From assembly GCF_030704685.1 (NCBI RefSeq), contig NZ_JAUZDX010000025.1, positions 22,319 through 86,318 of the forward strand: a DNA stretch of 64,000 nt, given 5' to 3'. The first letter of the stretch is position 1; each line of letters begins with the position of its first letter. This document shows, one piece after another, positions 1 to 8,676 of this stretch. The notes under the pieces were generated by a model. It saw only the letters and a list, made by a program, of their open reading frames with translations. It searched no databases and was not told the origin of the DNA. The stretch is from Acidovorax sp. A1169 (lineage in GTDB: Bacteria; Pseudomonadota; Gammaproteobacteria; Burkholderiales; Burkholderiaceae_C). The position numbers and the translations under genes are program-made.

Positions 1-261
1 GGAATACTTCGCGCCATCGGCCAGCTGCTTGGTGAAGGTGAAGCTGCCATCGGCGGCCACGGTCAGGTCCTCACCGCTGCCGCTGCTCAGCACCACAGGC
101 TTGCCGCTGGGCACGCCGCTCACCGTGCCGCCCAGGGCGTAGGGCGTAGCGATGGGGTCGTCACCGCCACCGCCGCCACAGGCGGCGAGGCCCATGAGCG
201 TGGCAGAGGCTACGAGGGCCTTGAGCGCCTTCAGTGGCGTAATTCGTTGTGTCCAGTACAT
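1..261 (-). CDS. Lipoprotein with GGTVSG-type repeat domain (3' part outside window)
   Basis: This is the first 87 codons of an exported lipoprotein; the rest lies beyond the left edge. The start ATG (261-259) follows an AAGGAGA ribosome-binding site. A basic N-terminus and hydrophobic stretch lead to a lipobox (GLAAC) followed by GGGGDD, so outer-membrane anchoring is likely. After the linker comes GGTVSGVPSG, VVLSSGSGEDL and ADGSFTFTKQL. The same order of motifs occurs in the lipoproteins at 13741 and 39553 and in a remnant near 9.6 kb, so this is one paralogous family. No biochemical role can be read from the visible part. Confidence 0.8.
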   Translation of the reverse strand, partial: MYWTQRITPLKALKALVASATLMGLAACGGGGGDDPIATPYALGGTVSGVPSGKPVVLSSGSGEDLTVAADGSFTFTKQLADGAKYS

Positions 262-611
262 GCGATCTTCTCCTTGTTGTATGGTTCGCAGTTGTCGAGG
301 ATGGTATGCATCGTCTGTAGCAGCCGCAGTGGCCACTGCACCGATCGCGCGGTCGGGCAACCCACGGTGATCGCGGATTGCCTGCCCGGATTTATTCTCG
401 CAGTGGACCCTTCGGCCGTGCTGCTTTTTTTGCATGCCGCACGTGACGCCTGTCACCTGACTGGATGCCAGGCGTTGCTGGATGGGCACTACTGCGCTGG
501 AGGCTTGAAAGGCTCTTTTCGCCGACCTTGCAGCGAAAAAGAAAAGGCCTTGCATCGCAGGCAGAACGACAAGACGCAGCCAGAACGCCAAAAGAGTTTT
601 GTCAGACGCTC
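262..611. other. Intergenic region with CRP-like site
   Basis: This 350-base stretch lies between the lipoprotein start and the end of the MDR gene. It holds the lipoprotein ribosome-binding site, a GTGA-N6-TCAC palindrome (443-456) and a TTTTCGC/GCGAAAA inverted repeat near 518-541 that has no clear T-tract on either strand. I see no convincing coding sequence. Confidence 0.5.
443..456. promoter_or_regulatory. CRP-family-like palindrome GTGACGCCTGTCAC
   Basis: The half-sites GTGA and TCAC are separated by six bases, as in CRP-type operators (TGTGA-N6-TCACA). The site is about 180 bp upstream of the lipoprotein gene that starts at 261. Nearly identical sites lie upstream of the genes at 10145, 13741 and 40749. 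Confidence 0.5.
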
Positions 612-1598
612 TCAGCGCGTCAGCACGACAATCTTGCCCCGCGCCTCGTTGGCTTGCATCACGCGGTGGGCTTCAGCGATCTGGTCGATGCTGAACACGC
701 GCCCAATCGACACCGGCAGCGTGCCGGCGGCCACGCCATCAAGAAGCTTTTGCAGTGGCATGCCCATGAAGTCCGAGACGTTGCCCGAATACGTGGTCAG
801 GGATACGCCGGTGGGAATGGCATCCATGGGCGCAAAGTCGGCCAACGACCATTGGTCGCCCACCATGCCCGCCATGCACACGGTGCCCGGCTCGCGGGTT
901 GCGCGCAGGGAGTCTTTCAATGTGCTGGTGCCCACCAGTTCGAGCACCTTGTCGGCGCCGCCCGGCCACAGGGCCTGCACCTGGCCGGCGATGGCGCCGT
1001 CGTCCACGATGAAATGCTGCGCCCCGGCCGCTTCGACCAGGGCCCTGGATTGTTCGTGCCGTGATGTCGATGCCACCTGTGCACCGTGGGCGCGGGCGAT
1101 GGCAGCCGCTGCCAGGCCCACCGACGTCGTGCCGCCACGAATCAGCAGCCGGTCTCCCTCGCGCAGCCGCAGGCCGCGGAGCAGCGCACCCCAGGCGGTC
1201 TGCAGCATTTCCGGCAGCGCGCCCAGCGTGTCCCATGGCAGCGGCGACGTGAACGCCCGCACCTGGCCCGCTGGCACCACGGTGTACTGCGCGTAGCCCC
1301 CGTCGAATGCCCGGCCCATGCCGCCCATGACGGTGGCCACCATCTGCCCCTGCGCAAACTCGCCCCCGGGTGCCTGCGCCACGGTGCCAACGGCCTCGAT
1401 GCCCAGCACACGCGGGAACTGAACCCCCGGCGAGTGCCCCTGCCGGGTAAACAGCTCCGAGCGGTTCAGCCCGAAGGCTTCTACGCGCACCAGCACCTGG
1501 CCTGGGCCCGCTTGCGGGATGGGGCGCTGCTCCACCCGCAGCACCTCTGGCCCGCCCGGTGCATGCATGACCACCGCCTTCATCATCCCTGTCGCCAT
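612..1598 (-). CDS. Zinc-independent alcohol dehydrogenase / quinone oxidoreductase-like protein (MDR)
   Basis: This 328-residue medium-chain dehydrogenase/reductase is a cytoplasmic NAD(P)H-dependent oxidoreductase. Residues 6-120 form the GroES-like substrate domain (MKAVVMHAPGGPEVL, GPGQVLVRVEAFGLNRSE). Residues 150-290 form the Rossmann domain with GGTTSVG near residue 155. The Cys and His that bind catalytic zinc in true alcohol dehydrogenases are absent where expected (FGLNRSEL), which favours the quinone oxidoreductase branch. The start at 1598 has a GAAGGAG ribosome-binding site. It is followed by nothing on its strand until the lipoprotein gene and is preceded closely by the tautomerase gene, so the two are probably co-transcribed. 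The substrate is not predictable. Confidence 0.85.
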   Translation of the reverse strand: MATGMMKAVVMHAPGGPEVLRVEQRPIPQAGPGQVLVRVEAFGLNRSELFTRQGHSPGVQFPRVLGIEAVGTVAQAPGGEFAQGQMVATVMGGMGRAFDGGYAQYTVVPAGQVRAFTSPLPWDTLGALPEMLQTAWGALLRGLRLREGDRLLIRGGTTSVGLAAAAIARAHGAQVASTSRHEQSRALVEAAGAQHFIVDDGAIAGQVQALWPGGADKVLELVGTSTLKDSLRATREPGTVCMAGMVGDQWSLADFAPMDAIPTGVSLTTYSGNVSDFMGMPLQKLLDGVAAGTLPVSIGRVFSIDQIAEAHRVMQANEARGKIVVLTR

Positions 1599-1634
1599 GG
1601 CAGCTCCTTCAAGGTCTGGCTTTCACCGCTGCAT

Positions 1635-1826
1635 TCAACCAGCAGTGGTGCCGAACAGCTTGCCTGCGCCGGCCCAGTCCGCAGGCTTCACGTCTTCAAA
1701 GATCACATAGATGTCGTTCGGGTCGGTGGCCGTGTTGCGCACGATGCTCTCCGTGATCTCCGCTGCCACCTTCTGCTTTTGCGCGTGGTCCTTGCCTTCA
1801 AACCAGCTCACTCGTACGACGGGCAT
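1635..1826 (-). CDS. 4-oxalocrotonate tautomerase-family enzyme
   Basis: This 63-residue protein starts MPVVRVSWFEG. In this superfamily the proline exposed after methionine removal is the catalytic base, so the ATG at 1826 is chosen over an in-frame upstream start five codons earlier; it is also placed correctly behind a GAAGGAG site. The length and the tail (DIYVIFEDVKPADW) fit small hexameric tautomerases that isomerise enols in aromatic catabolism. It lies 36 bp upstream of the MDR gene and diverges from a LysR gene, so a small inducible catabolic unit is likely. The actual substrate is unknown. Confidence 0.85.
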   Translation of the reverse strand: MPVVRVSWFEGKDHAQKQKVAAEITESIVRNTATDPNDIYVIFEDVKPADWAGAGKLFGTTAG

Positions 1827-1931
1827 GTGCCGCTCCTTCACATCGATTCAATGCAAAACCTCAAGGCCAAGAGCGGCGCTTCAGACTGCTGACCCAATGC
1901 TAAAGTAGAACCACTTCGCCATTGTCACCCC

Positions 1932-1952
1932 GTTCTACCCTCAGAGTAGAAC
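1932..1952. promoter_or_regulatory. Inverted repeat GTTCTAC-N7-GTAGAAC, likely LysR operator
   Basis: There are perfect 7-bp arms (1932-1938 and 1946-1952) in the divergent region between the tautomerase and LysR genes. A third half-site, GTAGAAC, is present at 1905-1911. Position and symmetry fit a LysR-type operator controlling both directions. Confidence 0.6.
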
Positions 1953-1963
1953 CCCAATCTACT

Positions 1964-2872
1964 ATGCAAGACCTCGACCCCCTGGCCGGCATCACGGTTT
2001 TCGTCACCACCGCCCACAGCGACAACTTCACGCAGGCTGCCGATCGCCTGGGCCTCACCAAATCCGCGGTGGGCAAGTCCATCGCCCGGCTGGAGGACCG
2101 CCTGGGCGCCAGGCTGTTCCACCGCACCACCCGGCTGACACGCCTCACGGCCGATGGCGAGGCCTATCTTGCGGCCTGCACCTCGGCCATGCAAGAGATC
2201 ACCGCCGCGCAGGCAACGCTGTCATCGGGCAACCCGGTGCTCAAGGGCCGGGTGCACATCGACATGCCGGTCGCCTTCGGGCGCCGCGTGGTGCTGCCGG
2301 CCCTGGTGCAGATCGCCCGCCCCCACCCCGGCCTGCAGCTGAGCCTGACCTTCACCGACGCCACCAGCGACCTGCTGGCAGACGACGTGGACATCGCCAT
2401 CCGCTTTGGCGCCCTGAAGGACACGGGCCACCTGGTCGCACGCCGGCTGGCCACCCAACCGCGTGTGATCTGCGCCTCGCCAGGCTACCTGCGCGAGCAT
2501 GGCGAGCCCACCCACCTTGCCGAGATTGCCGGGCACCGCTGCGTCGTCGGCGCCCTGCGCGGGCCGCCCATGGTCTGGTTCGTCAGGGACCAGGGGGTGG
2601 AAAAGCGCATCACCCCCCCGGCCACCCACCAAATCAGCGACGGCGAGGCCATGGTCGATGCCGCCCTGCAAGGGCTGGGGCTGGCCCAGTTGCCCATATC
2701 GATGGTGCGCGACCAGGTGGGTGACGGCCGCCTGCGCCTGGTGCTGCACCAGTACGCCGGCAGCCAGATCGACATCCACGCCATCTGGCCCCAACGCGCC
2801 CACCTCAGCCCCCGCGTGCGCTACATCGTCGACGGGCTGGTGGCCTGCGCTGCGCAAGGGCGATTCAATTGA
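1964..2872 (+). CDS. LysR-family transcriptional regulator
   Basis: This 302-residue LysR regulator has an N-terminal winged helix-turn-helix (residues about 8-65, FTQAADRLGLTKSAVGKSIA) and a C-terminal substrate-binding domain (about 92-295). The ATG at 1964 (MQDLDPLAGI) is preferred over an upstream TTG at 1922 because the TTG would run the coding region through the inverted-repeat operator. It is transcribed divergently from the tautomerase-MDR pair, the usual arrangement for a LysR regulator and its target. The effector is unknown. Confidence 0.9.
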   Translation: MQDLDPLAGITVFVTTAHSDNFTQAADRLGLTKSAVGKSIARLEDRLGARLFHRTTRLTRLTADGEAYLAACTSAMQEITAAQATLSSGNPVLKGRVHIDMPVAFGRRVVLPALVQIARPHPGLQLSLTFTDATSDLLADDVDIAIRFGALKDTGHLVARRLATQPRVICASPGYLREHGEPTHLAEIAGHRCVVGALRGPPMVWFVRDQGVEKRITPPATHQISDGEAMVDAALQGLGLAQLPISMVRDQVGDGRLRLVLHQYAGSQIDIHAIWPQRAHLSPRVRYIVDGLVACAAQGRFN

Positions 2873-2979
2873 TTCGTGTGCATGGGAACCAGCAACGCAA
2901 GCATCTGCAAAGCCGCCCCACGTTCAATGCTTCAGTACCACGACGGGGGTGTTTGGCCCCCCCGGACCGAAGCCTGCGC

Positions 2980-3939
2980 TCAGTCTGGCTTGAAGCCAGA
3001 GGCCTTCACCGGCTGTTCCCAGCGTTTGAGCTGCTCGGCTTGCAGCTTCTTGAGCCCAGATGAATCCAGGTAGTCGGGCACCAGCCCCAGCGCGGAAATC
3101 TTGTCCCGCGCATCCTGCGCGCGAAGCGCTTCGGCTACGGCCCGTTCGATACGCTGCACGACTGCCGGCTGCATCCCCGCAGGGCCGTACAGAGCGAAGT
3201 ACCCATCCGCAGTCATGTTGATGCCCGCTTCCTTCAAGGTGGGCACGTCGGGCAAAGCGCTGGAGCGCTCTTGTCCAGTCACCGCGACAATCCGCACCCT
3301 GCCCGCCTTGTGATGCTCCAGGGTTTCAGAAGCTGTGTCCACCATCATGGGCAGCAGCCCGGCTACCAGGTCTTGCGCCGCGGGTGCGCCCCCTTTGTAG
3401 GGTATGTGCGTGAGATTGACGCCAGTGGTCTGCGAAAGCAGCACGCCCGTAAAGTGGCCCAGTGTGCCGGCGCCCGAAGTGGCAAAGTTCGCCTTGTCGG
3501 GGTTCGCTTTCATCCAGGCCAACACATGTTTGATATCGCGTTGGGGACCTGCAGGGCCAATGGTGAGCGCAAAGTCGAAGCTCGCGGCGCGCGCGATCGG
3601 CGTGAAGTCCTTCACGGAATCGTACGGCAGATTGGGATAAAGCCAGGGAGCCACCACCAGCGTGCCACTGGTGGCCATGACCAGTGTCTGCCCATCCGGC
3701 GGCAACCGCTTGAGCTCCGCCATGGACACCCGTCCTGATGCCCCCGGCTTGTTCTCAACGACGACGTTTTGCCCCAGCAAAGAGCGCAGTTTGTCGGCAA
3801 GAATTCTTGTCAGTTGGTCGGATGAGCCTCCGGGCGCAAACCCGACAATGAGCTTCAGTGTTCGGTCTTGCCCAGATACTGGCAAACCCAATGAGAGTGC
3901 TGAGGCTGCCGCTGCTGCGGAAAAGATTCGTCGCTTCAT
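2980..3939 (-). CDS. Bug-family (TctC) tripartite tricarboxylate transporter substrate-binding protein
   Basis: This 319-residue periplasmic solute receptor is of the Bug/TctC type, a family greatly expanded in Burkholderiales. A signal peptide (residues 1 to about 23, MKRRIFSAAAAAS...PVSGQ) precedes the mature start. Family signatures are VGFAPGGSSDQLTR, VVENKPGASG, ATSGAGTLGHF and HIPYKGGAPAAQDL. A GGAG site lies seven bases before the ATG. It sits 130 bp downstream of the gamma-glutamyltranspeptidase-family gene on the same strand and may bring in that enzyme's substrate or a related carboxylate. No TctA/TctB membrane genes are adjacent, as is common for orphan Bug proteins. Confidence 0.92.
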   Translation of the reverse strand: MKRRIFSAAAAASALSLGLPVSGQDRTLKLIVGFAPGGSSDQLTRILADKLRSLLGQNVVVENKPGASGRVSMAELKRLPPDGQTLVMATSGTLVVAPWLYPNLPYDSVKDFTPIARAASFDFALTIGPAGPQRDIKHVLAWMKANPDKANFATSGAGTLGHFTGVLLSQTTGVNLTHIPYKGGAPAAQDLVAGLLPMMVDTASETLEHHKAGRVRIVAVTGQERSSALPDVPTLKEAGINMTADGYFALYGPAGMQPAVVQRIERAVAEALRAQDARDKISALGLVPDYLDSSGLKKLQAEQLKRWEQPVKASGFKPD

Positions 3940-4069
3940 TGTGGTTGTCTCCTGGCTTGTTGCGCTGTTGCAGTTGAGGGGAAGGGAATTTCAGTGCGTA
4001 AGGAGACGCCATGGCGTCGTCGATCAGGACAGATTTGCCAGCAAGGGTGCTGCACCTTGGCCGCTCACG

Positions 4070-5662
4070 CTAAAAGCCAACGGCCTGTCCGTCCCGACGC
4101 GAGTCGGATGCCGCGACATACCCGTGCTCCGCCTTGTAGATCAGCTGGGCCGATCCGAAGTCCAGGCTTTGACGCTGCGCGACGGTGACCTTGTGTCCGC
4201 GGGCGCGCAGCGAGTCCGGCACATCGCCAGGCACATGCGATTCCAGCGTGACCGTGGGGCCTGGCTCCACGCGAAACCGTGGAGCATCACTCATCGCTTG
4301 CGGGTTTTGTCCAAAGCTGGCGAGCCGCGTCACCATCTGCACATGCCCCTGTGCCTGCATCGAGCCGCCCATGACGCCCATCGCCATCACGGGTGAGCCA
4401 TCGCGCGTAATAAACCCCGGGATGATGGTGTGCAGCGGCCGCTTGCCTGGAGCGACGATATTCGGATGCCCCGGGACCAGGCTGAAGTCTTCGCCGCGAT
4501 TGTGCAAACTGATGCCGGTGCCTGGGACGACCACGCCGGAGCCAAAGCCGTGGTAATTCGACTGGATGTAAGAGACCATGGTGCCTGCCGCATCGGCTGA
4601 CGCGAGATAGACCGTGCCGCCGGTCTTTGGCATGCCGGGGCCTGGATTGGCCGCGCGCTTCATGTCGATGAGCTTCGCGCGCTCTGCCAGATAGGCAGCG
4701 TCGAGCAAGTGCGCAGCAGAGACGGGCGACATGGCAGGGGCATCAGCGGCATACTTGCTGAGGTCGGCGAAGGCCAGCTTCATCGCCTCCAGGCCAACGT
4801 GGTAATAGTCGGCACTGTCTACCCCCATACCTGCCAGGTCGAAGTGGTCCAGAATTCCCAACGCCATCAGTGCCGCGATCCCTTGGCCATTGGGCGGAAT
4901 CTCGTGCAGCGTATAGCCGCGAAACGACTGCTCAATGGGCTCGACCCATTCGGCCCGGTGCGCCGCAAGATCGGTTGCGCGCAGTGCACCGCCGCACTGC
5001 CTGGCAAATGCTTCGATCTTCTCGGCAAGATCGCCCCGGTAGAAGCTCTCGCCGCCGCTCTCGGCAATCTGCTCCAGCGTCCTGGCTTGTGCCGGAAAGC
5101 GCCAAAGCTCACCGGCGCGCGGAGCACGCCCTTCCCATGTGAACGCGTCGCGAAAGCCCGGTTGGTCGATATACCGTGGAACCTGGTTGGCCCACTGCCT
5201 CGCAATTTGCGGCGACACCATGAAGCCCTCCTGCGCATACCGAATGGCCGGTTCGAACAGGCGCGCAAAGGGCAGTTTGCCAAAGCGATCCGACAGCGCT
5301 TTCCAACCCGCAACCTGGCCCGGCACAGTCACCGAACCCCAGCCCATCTCCGGCATCTTTTCGTGCCTGTCGAAATACTGCGGCGTCCAGAGCGAGGGCG
5401 CGCCTCCGCTGGAGTTCAAACCATGCAACTTGCCTTCATGCCACACCAGCACGAACATGTCGCCGCCAATCCCGTTCATGACGGGTTCGACCACCGTCAG
5501 CGCAATCGCGCAGGCAAGCGCGCTATCGATGGCGTTACCGCCCTGGTACAACATGCTCAATCCTGCCTGCGCCGCCAAAGGCTGGCTGGCACTCACGGCG
5601 TTCGCCGCGAGCAGTGGCATCTTTTGCGAGGTGTAGGGGAACGACCAGTCAAGGGGCTGCAT
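4070..5662 (-). CDS. Gamma-glutamyltranspeptidase-family Ntn hydrolase
   Basis: This 530-residue member of the gamma-glutamyltransferase family should self-cleave to release a catalytic N-terminal threonine. The likely nucleophile is Thr350 in KTGGT, giving a small subunit of about 180 residues. Other family features are GGNAIDSALA, MNGIGGDMF, EIPPNGQG and GVMGGSMQAQGH. No signal peptide is evident, unlike classical periplasmic Ggt, so it is probably cytoplasmic. Cytoplasmic relatives include HpxW oxamate amidohydrolase, so the annotation should stay at family level. It is divergent from a GntR gene only 35 bp away and upstream of a Bug receptor, suggesting a regulated catabolic operon. Confidence 0.85.
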   Translation of the reverse strand: MQPLDWSFPYTSQKMPLLAANAVSASQPLAAQAGLSMLYQGGNAIDSALACAIALTVVEPVMNGIGGDMFVLVWHEGKLHGLNSSGGAPSLWTPQYFDRHEKMPEMGWGSVTVPGQVAGWKALSDRFGKLPFARLFEPAIRYAQEGFMVSPQIARQWANQVPRYIDQPGFRDAFTWEGRAPRAGELWRFPAQARTLEQIAESGGESFYRGDLAEKIEAFARQCGGALRATDLAAHRAEWVEPIEQSFRGYTLHEIPPNGQGIAALMALGILDHFDLAGMGVDSADYYHVGLEAMKLAFADLSKYAADAPAMSPVSAAHLLDAAYLAERAKLIDMKRAANPGPGMPKTGGTVYLASADAAGTMVSYIQSNYHGFGSGVVVPGTGISLHNRGEDFSLVPGHPNIVAPGKRPLHTIIPGFITRDGSPVMAMGVMGGSMQAQGHVQMVTRLASFGQNPQAMSDAPRFRVEPGPTVTLESHVPGDVPDSLRARGHKVTVAQRQSLDFGSAQLIYKAEHGYVAASDSRRDGQAVGF

Positions 5663-5697
5663 GCCTCAAAGTATATTCGTGTATCCAATCAAAGTGA
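5663..5697. promoter_or_regulatory. Divergent promoter/operator region of the GGT-like and gntR genes
   Basis: Only 35 bp separate the two start codons. The AT-rich stretch with repeated GTATA/GTATCC elements (about 5671-5686) is the only plausible place for overlapping promoter elements and a GntR operator. No clean palindrome was found. Confidence 0.35.
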
Positions 5698-6357
5698 ATG
5701 GCCATCATGCTCACACCCTTCTCCAGCCCCGCAACGGCCGAGGAAGAAGCCTATCGCTTCCTTCTCAACGGAATCCGCATGGGCCAGTTCAAGGCGGGCG
5801 ACCGCATCGTGCCCGAGGAGATTGCGTCGCAACTGGGGATGAGTCGAATGCCGGTGCGCGAGGCGTTCCGGCGCCTTGCAACGCAAGAACTGCTGACCAT
5901 CCGCCCCAACCGGGGTGCGGTAGTGCGCGGCCTGAACCACCAAGAGGCGATCGAGGTGTTCGAAATGCGTGCGGTGCTCGAAGGTTTGGCAGCAACAGCC
6001 GCTCTGGATCGGATCGGCCCCGCAGACATCGATGAACTGGAGCGACGGCTGGACGCCATGGACCGATGCGCAGAAGATCTTTCCGCGTGGGTCACCGAGC
6101 ACCGTGACTTCCACCTGTACTTGTGCGGCTTGAGCGCCCGTCCGCGGCTGGTGGCACAGATTGCGGCGCTGCACGTGTGCATCGAGCCCCATATGCGGCT
6201 ATGGCTGCAGTCGACCTACAAGCCCAGGCCAAGCCGCGAGGAGCACGGCTTCATCATCGACGCGCTGCGCCGCAAGCGCCCGGAATTGATCGAAGCGGTG
6301 GTCCGCGAGCACGTCAGCAGCACGCTGGTAACGCTAGCGAAGCTCATGCATCCTTGA
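5698..6357 (+). CDS. GntR-family regulator (FadR/FCD subfamily)
   Basis: This 219-residue regulator has an N-terminal winged helix (residues 12-78: EEAYRFLLNGIRMGQFKAGDRI, EEIASQLGMSRMPVREAFRRLA) and an all-helical FCD ligand-binding domain (about 85-215) containing the FHLYLCGLSARPRL and VREHVSST elements with His residues usual for metal or ligand binding. Two in-frame ATGs (5698, 5707) are possible starts. It is transcribed away from the GGT-like/Bug operon and very likely represses it in response to a carboxylate ligand. Confidence 0.9.
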   Translation: MAIMLTPFSSPATAEEEAYRFLLNGIRMGQFKAGDRIVPEEIASQLGMSRMPVREAFRRLATQELLTIRPNRGAVVRGLNHQEAIEVFEMRAVLEGLAATAALDRIGPADIDELERRLDAMDRCAEDLSAWVTEHRDFHLYLCGLSARPRLVAQIAALHVCIEPHMRLWLQSTYKPRPSREEHGFIIDALRRKRPELIEAVVREHVSSTLVTLAKLMHP

Positions 6358-6459
6358 CCAGGCTGGCAGTCAACTGGATACAGTCTTACATTTTCGGCTT
6401 GTTGCCGTAAGCATCTGAAGGGGCCGATGGCTTCCGCCAAGGCCGCTGCCCCGCCCTAC

Positions 6460-7554
6460 TCAACCAATCGATTCAACCTGGCGGTACTGCTGGTACGCCC
6501 GGCCAAAGCGATTGGCCAGGAAGTCCGGGAGGGCCACTTGCTCCTGGCGAATGAACCCGCGCTGAGGCAGCTTCTGCTCCCGAAACAGGTCCAGGGCCGC
6601 ACAGATCCCCGCAGCGGTTGTGATCTGGATGGCGGACAACGGGTACGCACCATCTCGCTCGGCAAAGATCTTGCGCGCAAATACCTCCTGCACCAGCGAG
6701 CCGTTCTTGGTGCCTGAGACGGTGACGAACACCAGCACCACGTCCTGCATGGTGGCGGGCATGCTGCGCCGAAGAACGGTCTTGAGCGTGTCCTGGTCGC
6801 TCTTGAGTTGCAGCTCGTCCAGCAGAAATTGCATCAACGCGCGATGCCCTGGGTAGCGCACCGTCTTGTAGTCGAGGTTGCGCAGCTTTCCGTCCCACGT
6901 CTCGCACAAGGTTCCCAGGCCACCAGACGTGTTGAAGGCTTCGTACTCCACCCCGTCCAGGGAAAAGTGCTCCAGCCCCTCCAGCGGCAGGGCCGAGATC
7001 ACCCGACCATCGTGTATCGCCTCGCACGGATGGCAGTACTCATTGATCAGGCCATCCACGCTCCACGTCAGGTTGTACTTGAGCGCATTCGTGGGAAACG
7101 CCGGCAGCGCGCCCACACGCATCTTCACGTCGTGCAGAGCCTCAAAGCCGCTGGCAAGGTGATGGGCCACTATCCCGATGAAGCCCGGGGCAAGGCCGCA
7201 CTGCGGCATGAACGCAGTTTCAGCGTCCTGTGCGAGACGCTTGATTTCCTTGGTTGCCGCCACGTCCTCTGTCAGATCGAAGTAGTGGCAACGGGCTCGC
7301 AAGGCCGCCTGGGCAGCAGAAATCGCCAGGTGGTACGGGAGCGCATTGACCACTGCGGTGTGCCCGTCCAGGGCATTCGTGAGTTCTTCGGCACTTGATG
7401 TGTCGATGCACGTTGTCCGGATGCCCTTCTGGGCCAGCCGATCCAATGCTGCCTGGTCGCGGTCGAAGACCGTCAATGCAAAGTCGCCACTGGCGTGCAG
7501 CAGTTGGGCAATGGTCTGGCCGATGTGGCCTGCGCCGAGAAGAGCTACTTTCAT
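6460..7554 (-). CDS. Saccharopine dehydrogenase-family NAD(P)-dependent oxidoreductase
   Basis: This 364-residue protein starts MKVALLGAGHIGQ, with the dinucleotide-binding GAGHIG at residues 7-12. Longer in-frame extensions lack ribosome-binding signals, whereas 7554 is preceded by AAGGAAA. The middle (DVAATKEIKRLAQDAETAFMPQCGLAPGFIGIVA) matches the saccharopine dehydrogenase/lysine 6-dehydrogenase fold, in which the reaction is NAD-linked oxidative deamination or reductive condensation of amino acids. It diverges from an AsnC-type regulator, which supports amino-acid metabolism. Whether it is a lysine dehydrogenase cannot be decided from sequence alone. Confidence 0.85.
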   Translation of the reverse strand: MKVALLGAGHIGQTIAQLLHASGDFALTVFDRDQAALDRLAQKGIRTTCIDTSSAEELTNALDGHTAVVNALPYHLAISAAQAALRARCHYFDLTEDVAATKEIKRLAQDAETAFMPQCGLAPGFIGIVAHHLASGFEALHDVKMRVGALPAFPTNALKYNLTWSVDGLINEYCHPCEAIHDGRVISALPLEGLEHFSLDGVEYEAFNTSGGLGTLCETWDGKLRNLDYKTVRYPGHRALMQFLLDELQLKSDQDTLKTVLRRSMPATMQDVVLVFVTVSGTKNGSLVQEVFARKIFAERDGAYPLSAIQITTAAGICAALDLFREQKLPQRGFIRQEQVALPDFLANRFGRAYQQYRQVESIG

Positions 7555-7724
7555 GCGAATTTCCTTCAGAACGGGACTGGGGTGTGGAGACCCACCCAGT
7601 GTTCCGAAACCCCCTGACGAAAAAAAGCATGAGTTCGACGAAATGGCACAGATTTTCGCCGCAATGGCAGACAATGCTGCCGAATCGTCACCTTGTCATT
7701 CTTTTTTGGCTTTCGTCCCTCACC

Positions 7725-8192
7725 ATGAACGCGCCGACAAACCTTCCCGAAACACTGCTCCGCGACAAGTTCGATCGGGAGCTCATTGCGCTGCTGCAGG
7801 CCAACGCGCGCGAAAGCACTGCCAACCTGGCCCGCAGGCTCGGCGTGGCCAGAACAACGGTCGTGGCACGCCTTGCAAAACTCGAGGCCAACGGCCTCAT
7901 CGGCGGCTACTCCGTGCGCCTCGGAGGCGAAGCCGTCGCACGGGGCGTACAGGCATTTGTGGGGATCGTGGTGCAGCCCAAGGCCGGCAGGGAAGTCATC
8001 AGGGAGCTGACGAAGTTTCCCGAGTTGCTGCAGCTCGCATCGGTAAGCGGCGAGTTTGACTATATGGCCACCCTTCGAGCAGACAACACGGCGCGGCTTG
8101 ACGTGCTGCTGGATCAAATCGGGGAGATCGAGGGAGTCACCAGGACAAACACTTCGGTGATTCTCGCCCTTCGCATCGACAGAGGTGGCTAG
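7725..8192 (+). CDS. Lrp/AsnC-family transcriptional regulator
   Basis: This 155-residue regulator starts MNAPTNLPETLLRDKFDRE. Residues 12-62 form the AsnC helix-turn-helix (ELIALLQANARESTANLARRL, GVARTTVVARLAKLE), and residues 75-150 form the RAM ligand-binding and oligomerisation domain (GEFDYMATLRADNTARLDVLLDQIGEIEGV). Divergent orientation from the saccharopine-dehydrogenase-like gene, with 170 bp between them, suggests that it senses an amino acid and controls that gene. An upstream open frame exists, but it overlaps the divergent gene and is unlikely to be translated. Confidence 0.92.
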   Translation: MNAPTNLPETLLRDKFDRELIALLQANARESTANLARRLGVARTTVVARLAKLEANGLIGGYSVRLGGEAVARGVQAFVGIVVQPKAGREVIRELTKFPELLQLASVSGEFDYMATLRADNTARLDVLLDQIGEIEGVTRTNTSVILALRIDRGG

Positions 8193-8337
8193 GCCTCAAG
8201 CTGCACTTCTCTTCGTCAGTCAGCACCACGAGCGAGGCTCGCCGGTGGTGTGGATTGGCATGGGGCCAGCGCCCGTCCGCAGGGGAACTGAAGGCGCATG
8301 CGCATGGCCACAGCCGGGTGGCGCAGACAATCACGGC

Positions 8338-8676
8338 ATGTCCCCTCACTTCAAAATTCTCTACCTGTTCGTCTCCCCCCACGGCTGGCTGACCGAAGTC
8401 AAACGGCTCAGCATGGCCGCCGATGCGCCCAAGGATCAGGTTTACCAGTGGGCATGGATCAGCACGGCCCAAGTAATACCGCTGCGCTTTATCAGCATGG
8501 CAGCCACCGAGCCCCGCCAGCAGCGCGAGTTTGAAGAAGCCAGCCTGTGGTTCGACACCAGACGGGGCGCGCTGGCCTGGCATGGCGGCGCTACGGTGGC
8601 GCTGGAAGTTCAGGCCGACAAGGCATTGCCGTCGCCGCAAGAGCAGCTGCTGCAAGCGCATTTCAGTATGGCTTGA
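8338..8676 (+). CDS. Conserved-looking hypothetical protein (112 aa)
   Basis: I do not recognise this protein. From the ATG at 8338 it reads MSPHFKILYLFVSPHGWLTE and continues with DQVYQWAWISTAQVIPLRF and EEASLWFDTRRGALAWHGGA. The amino-acid mix is that of an ordinary soluble, aromatic-rich small protein. There is no signal peptide or membrane segment. The opposite-strand frame over the same bases is Arg/Cys/His-rich and looks like a shadow. Extending the start to 8185 would overlap the AsnC gene with implausible sequence. It stands alone between the AsnC gene and the convergent azoreductase gene. Confidence 0.55.
   Translation: MSPHFKILYLFVSPHGWLTEVKRLSMAADAPKDQVYQWAWISTAQVIPLRFISMAATEPRQQREFEEASLWFDTRRGALAWHGGATVALEVQADKALPSPQEQLLQAHFSMA

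Noticed and set aside
518..541. Rho-independent terminator at TTTTCGC/GCGAAAA
   Set aside because: The stem is weak, AT-rich, and is not followed by a T-tract in either direction.
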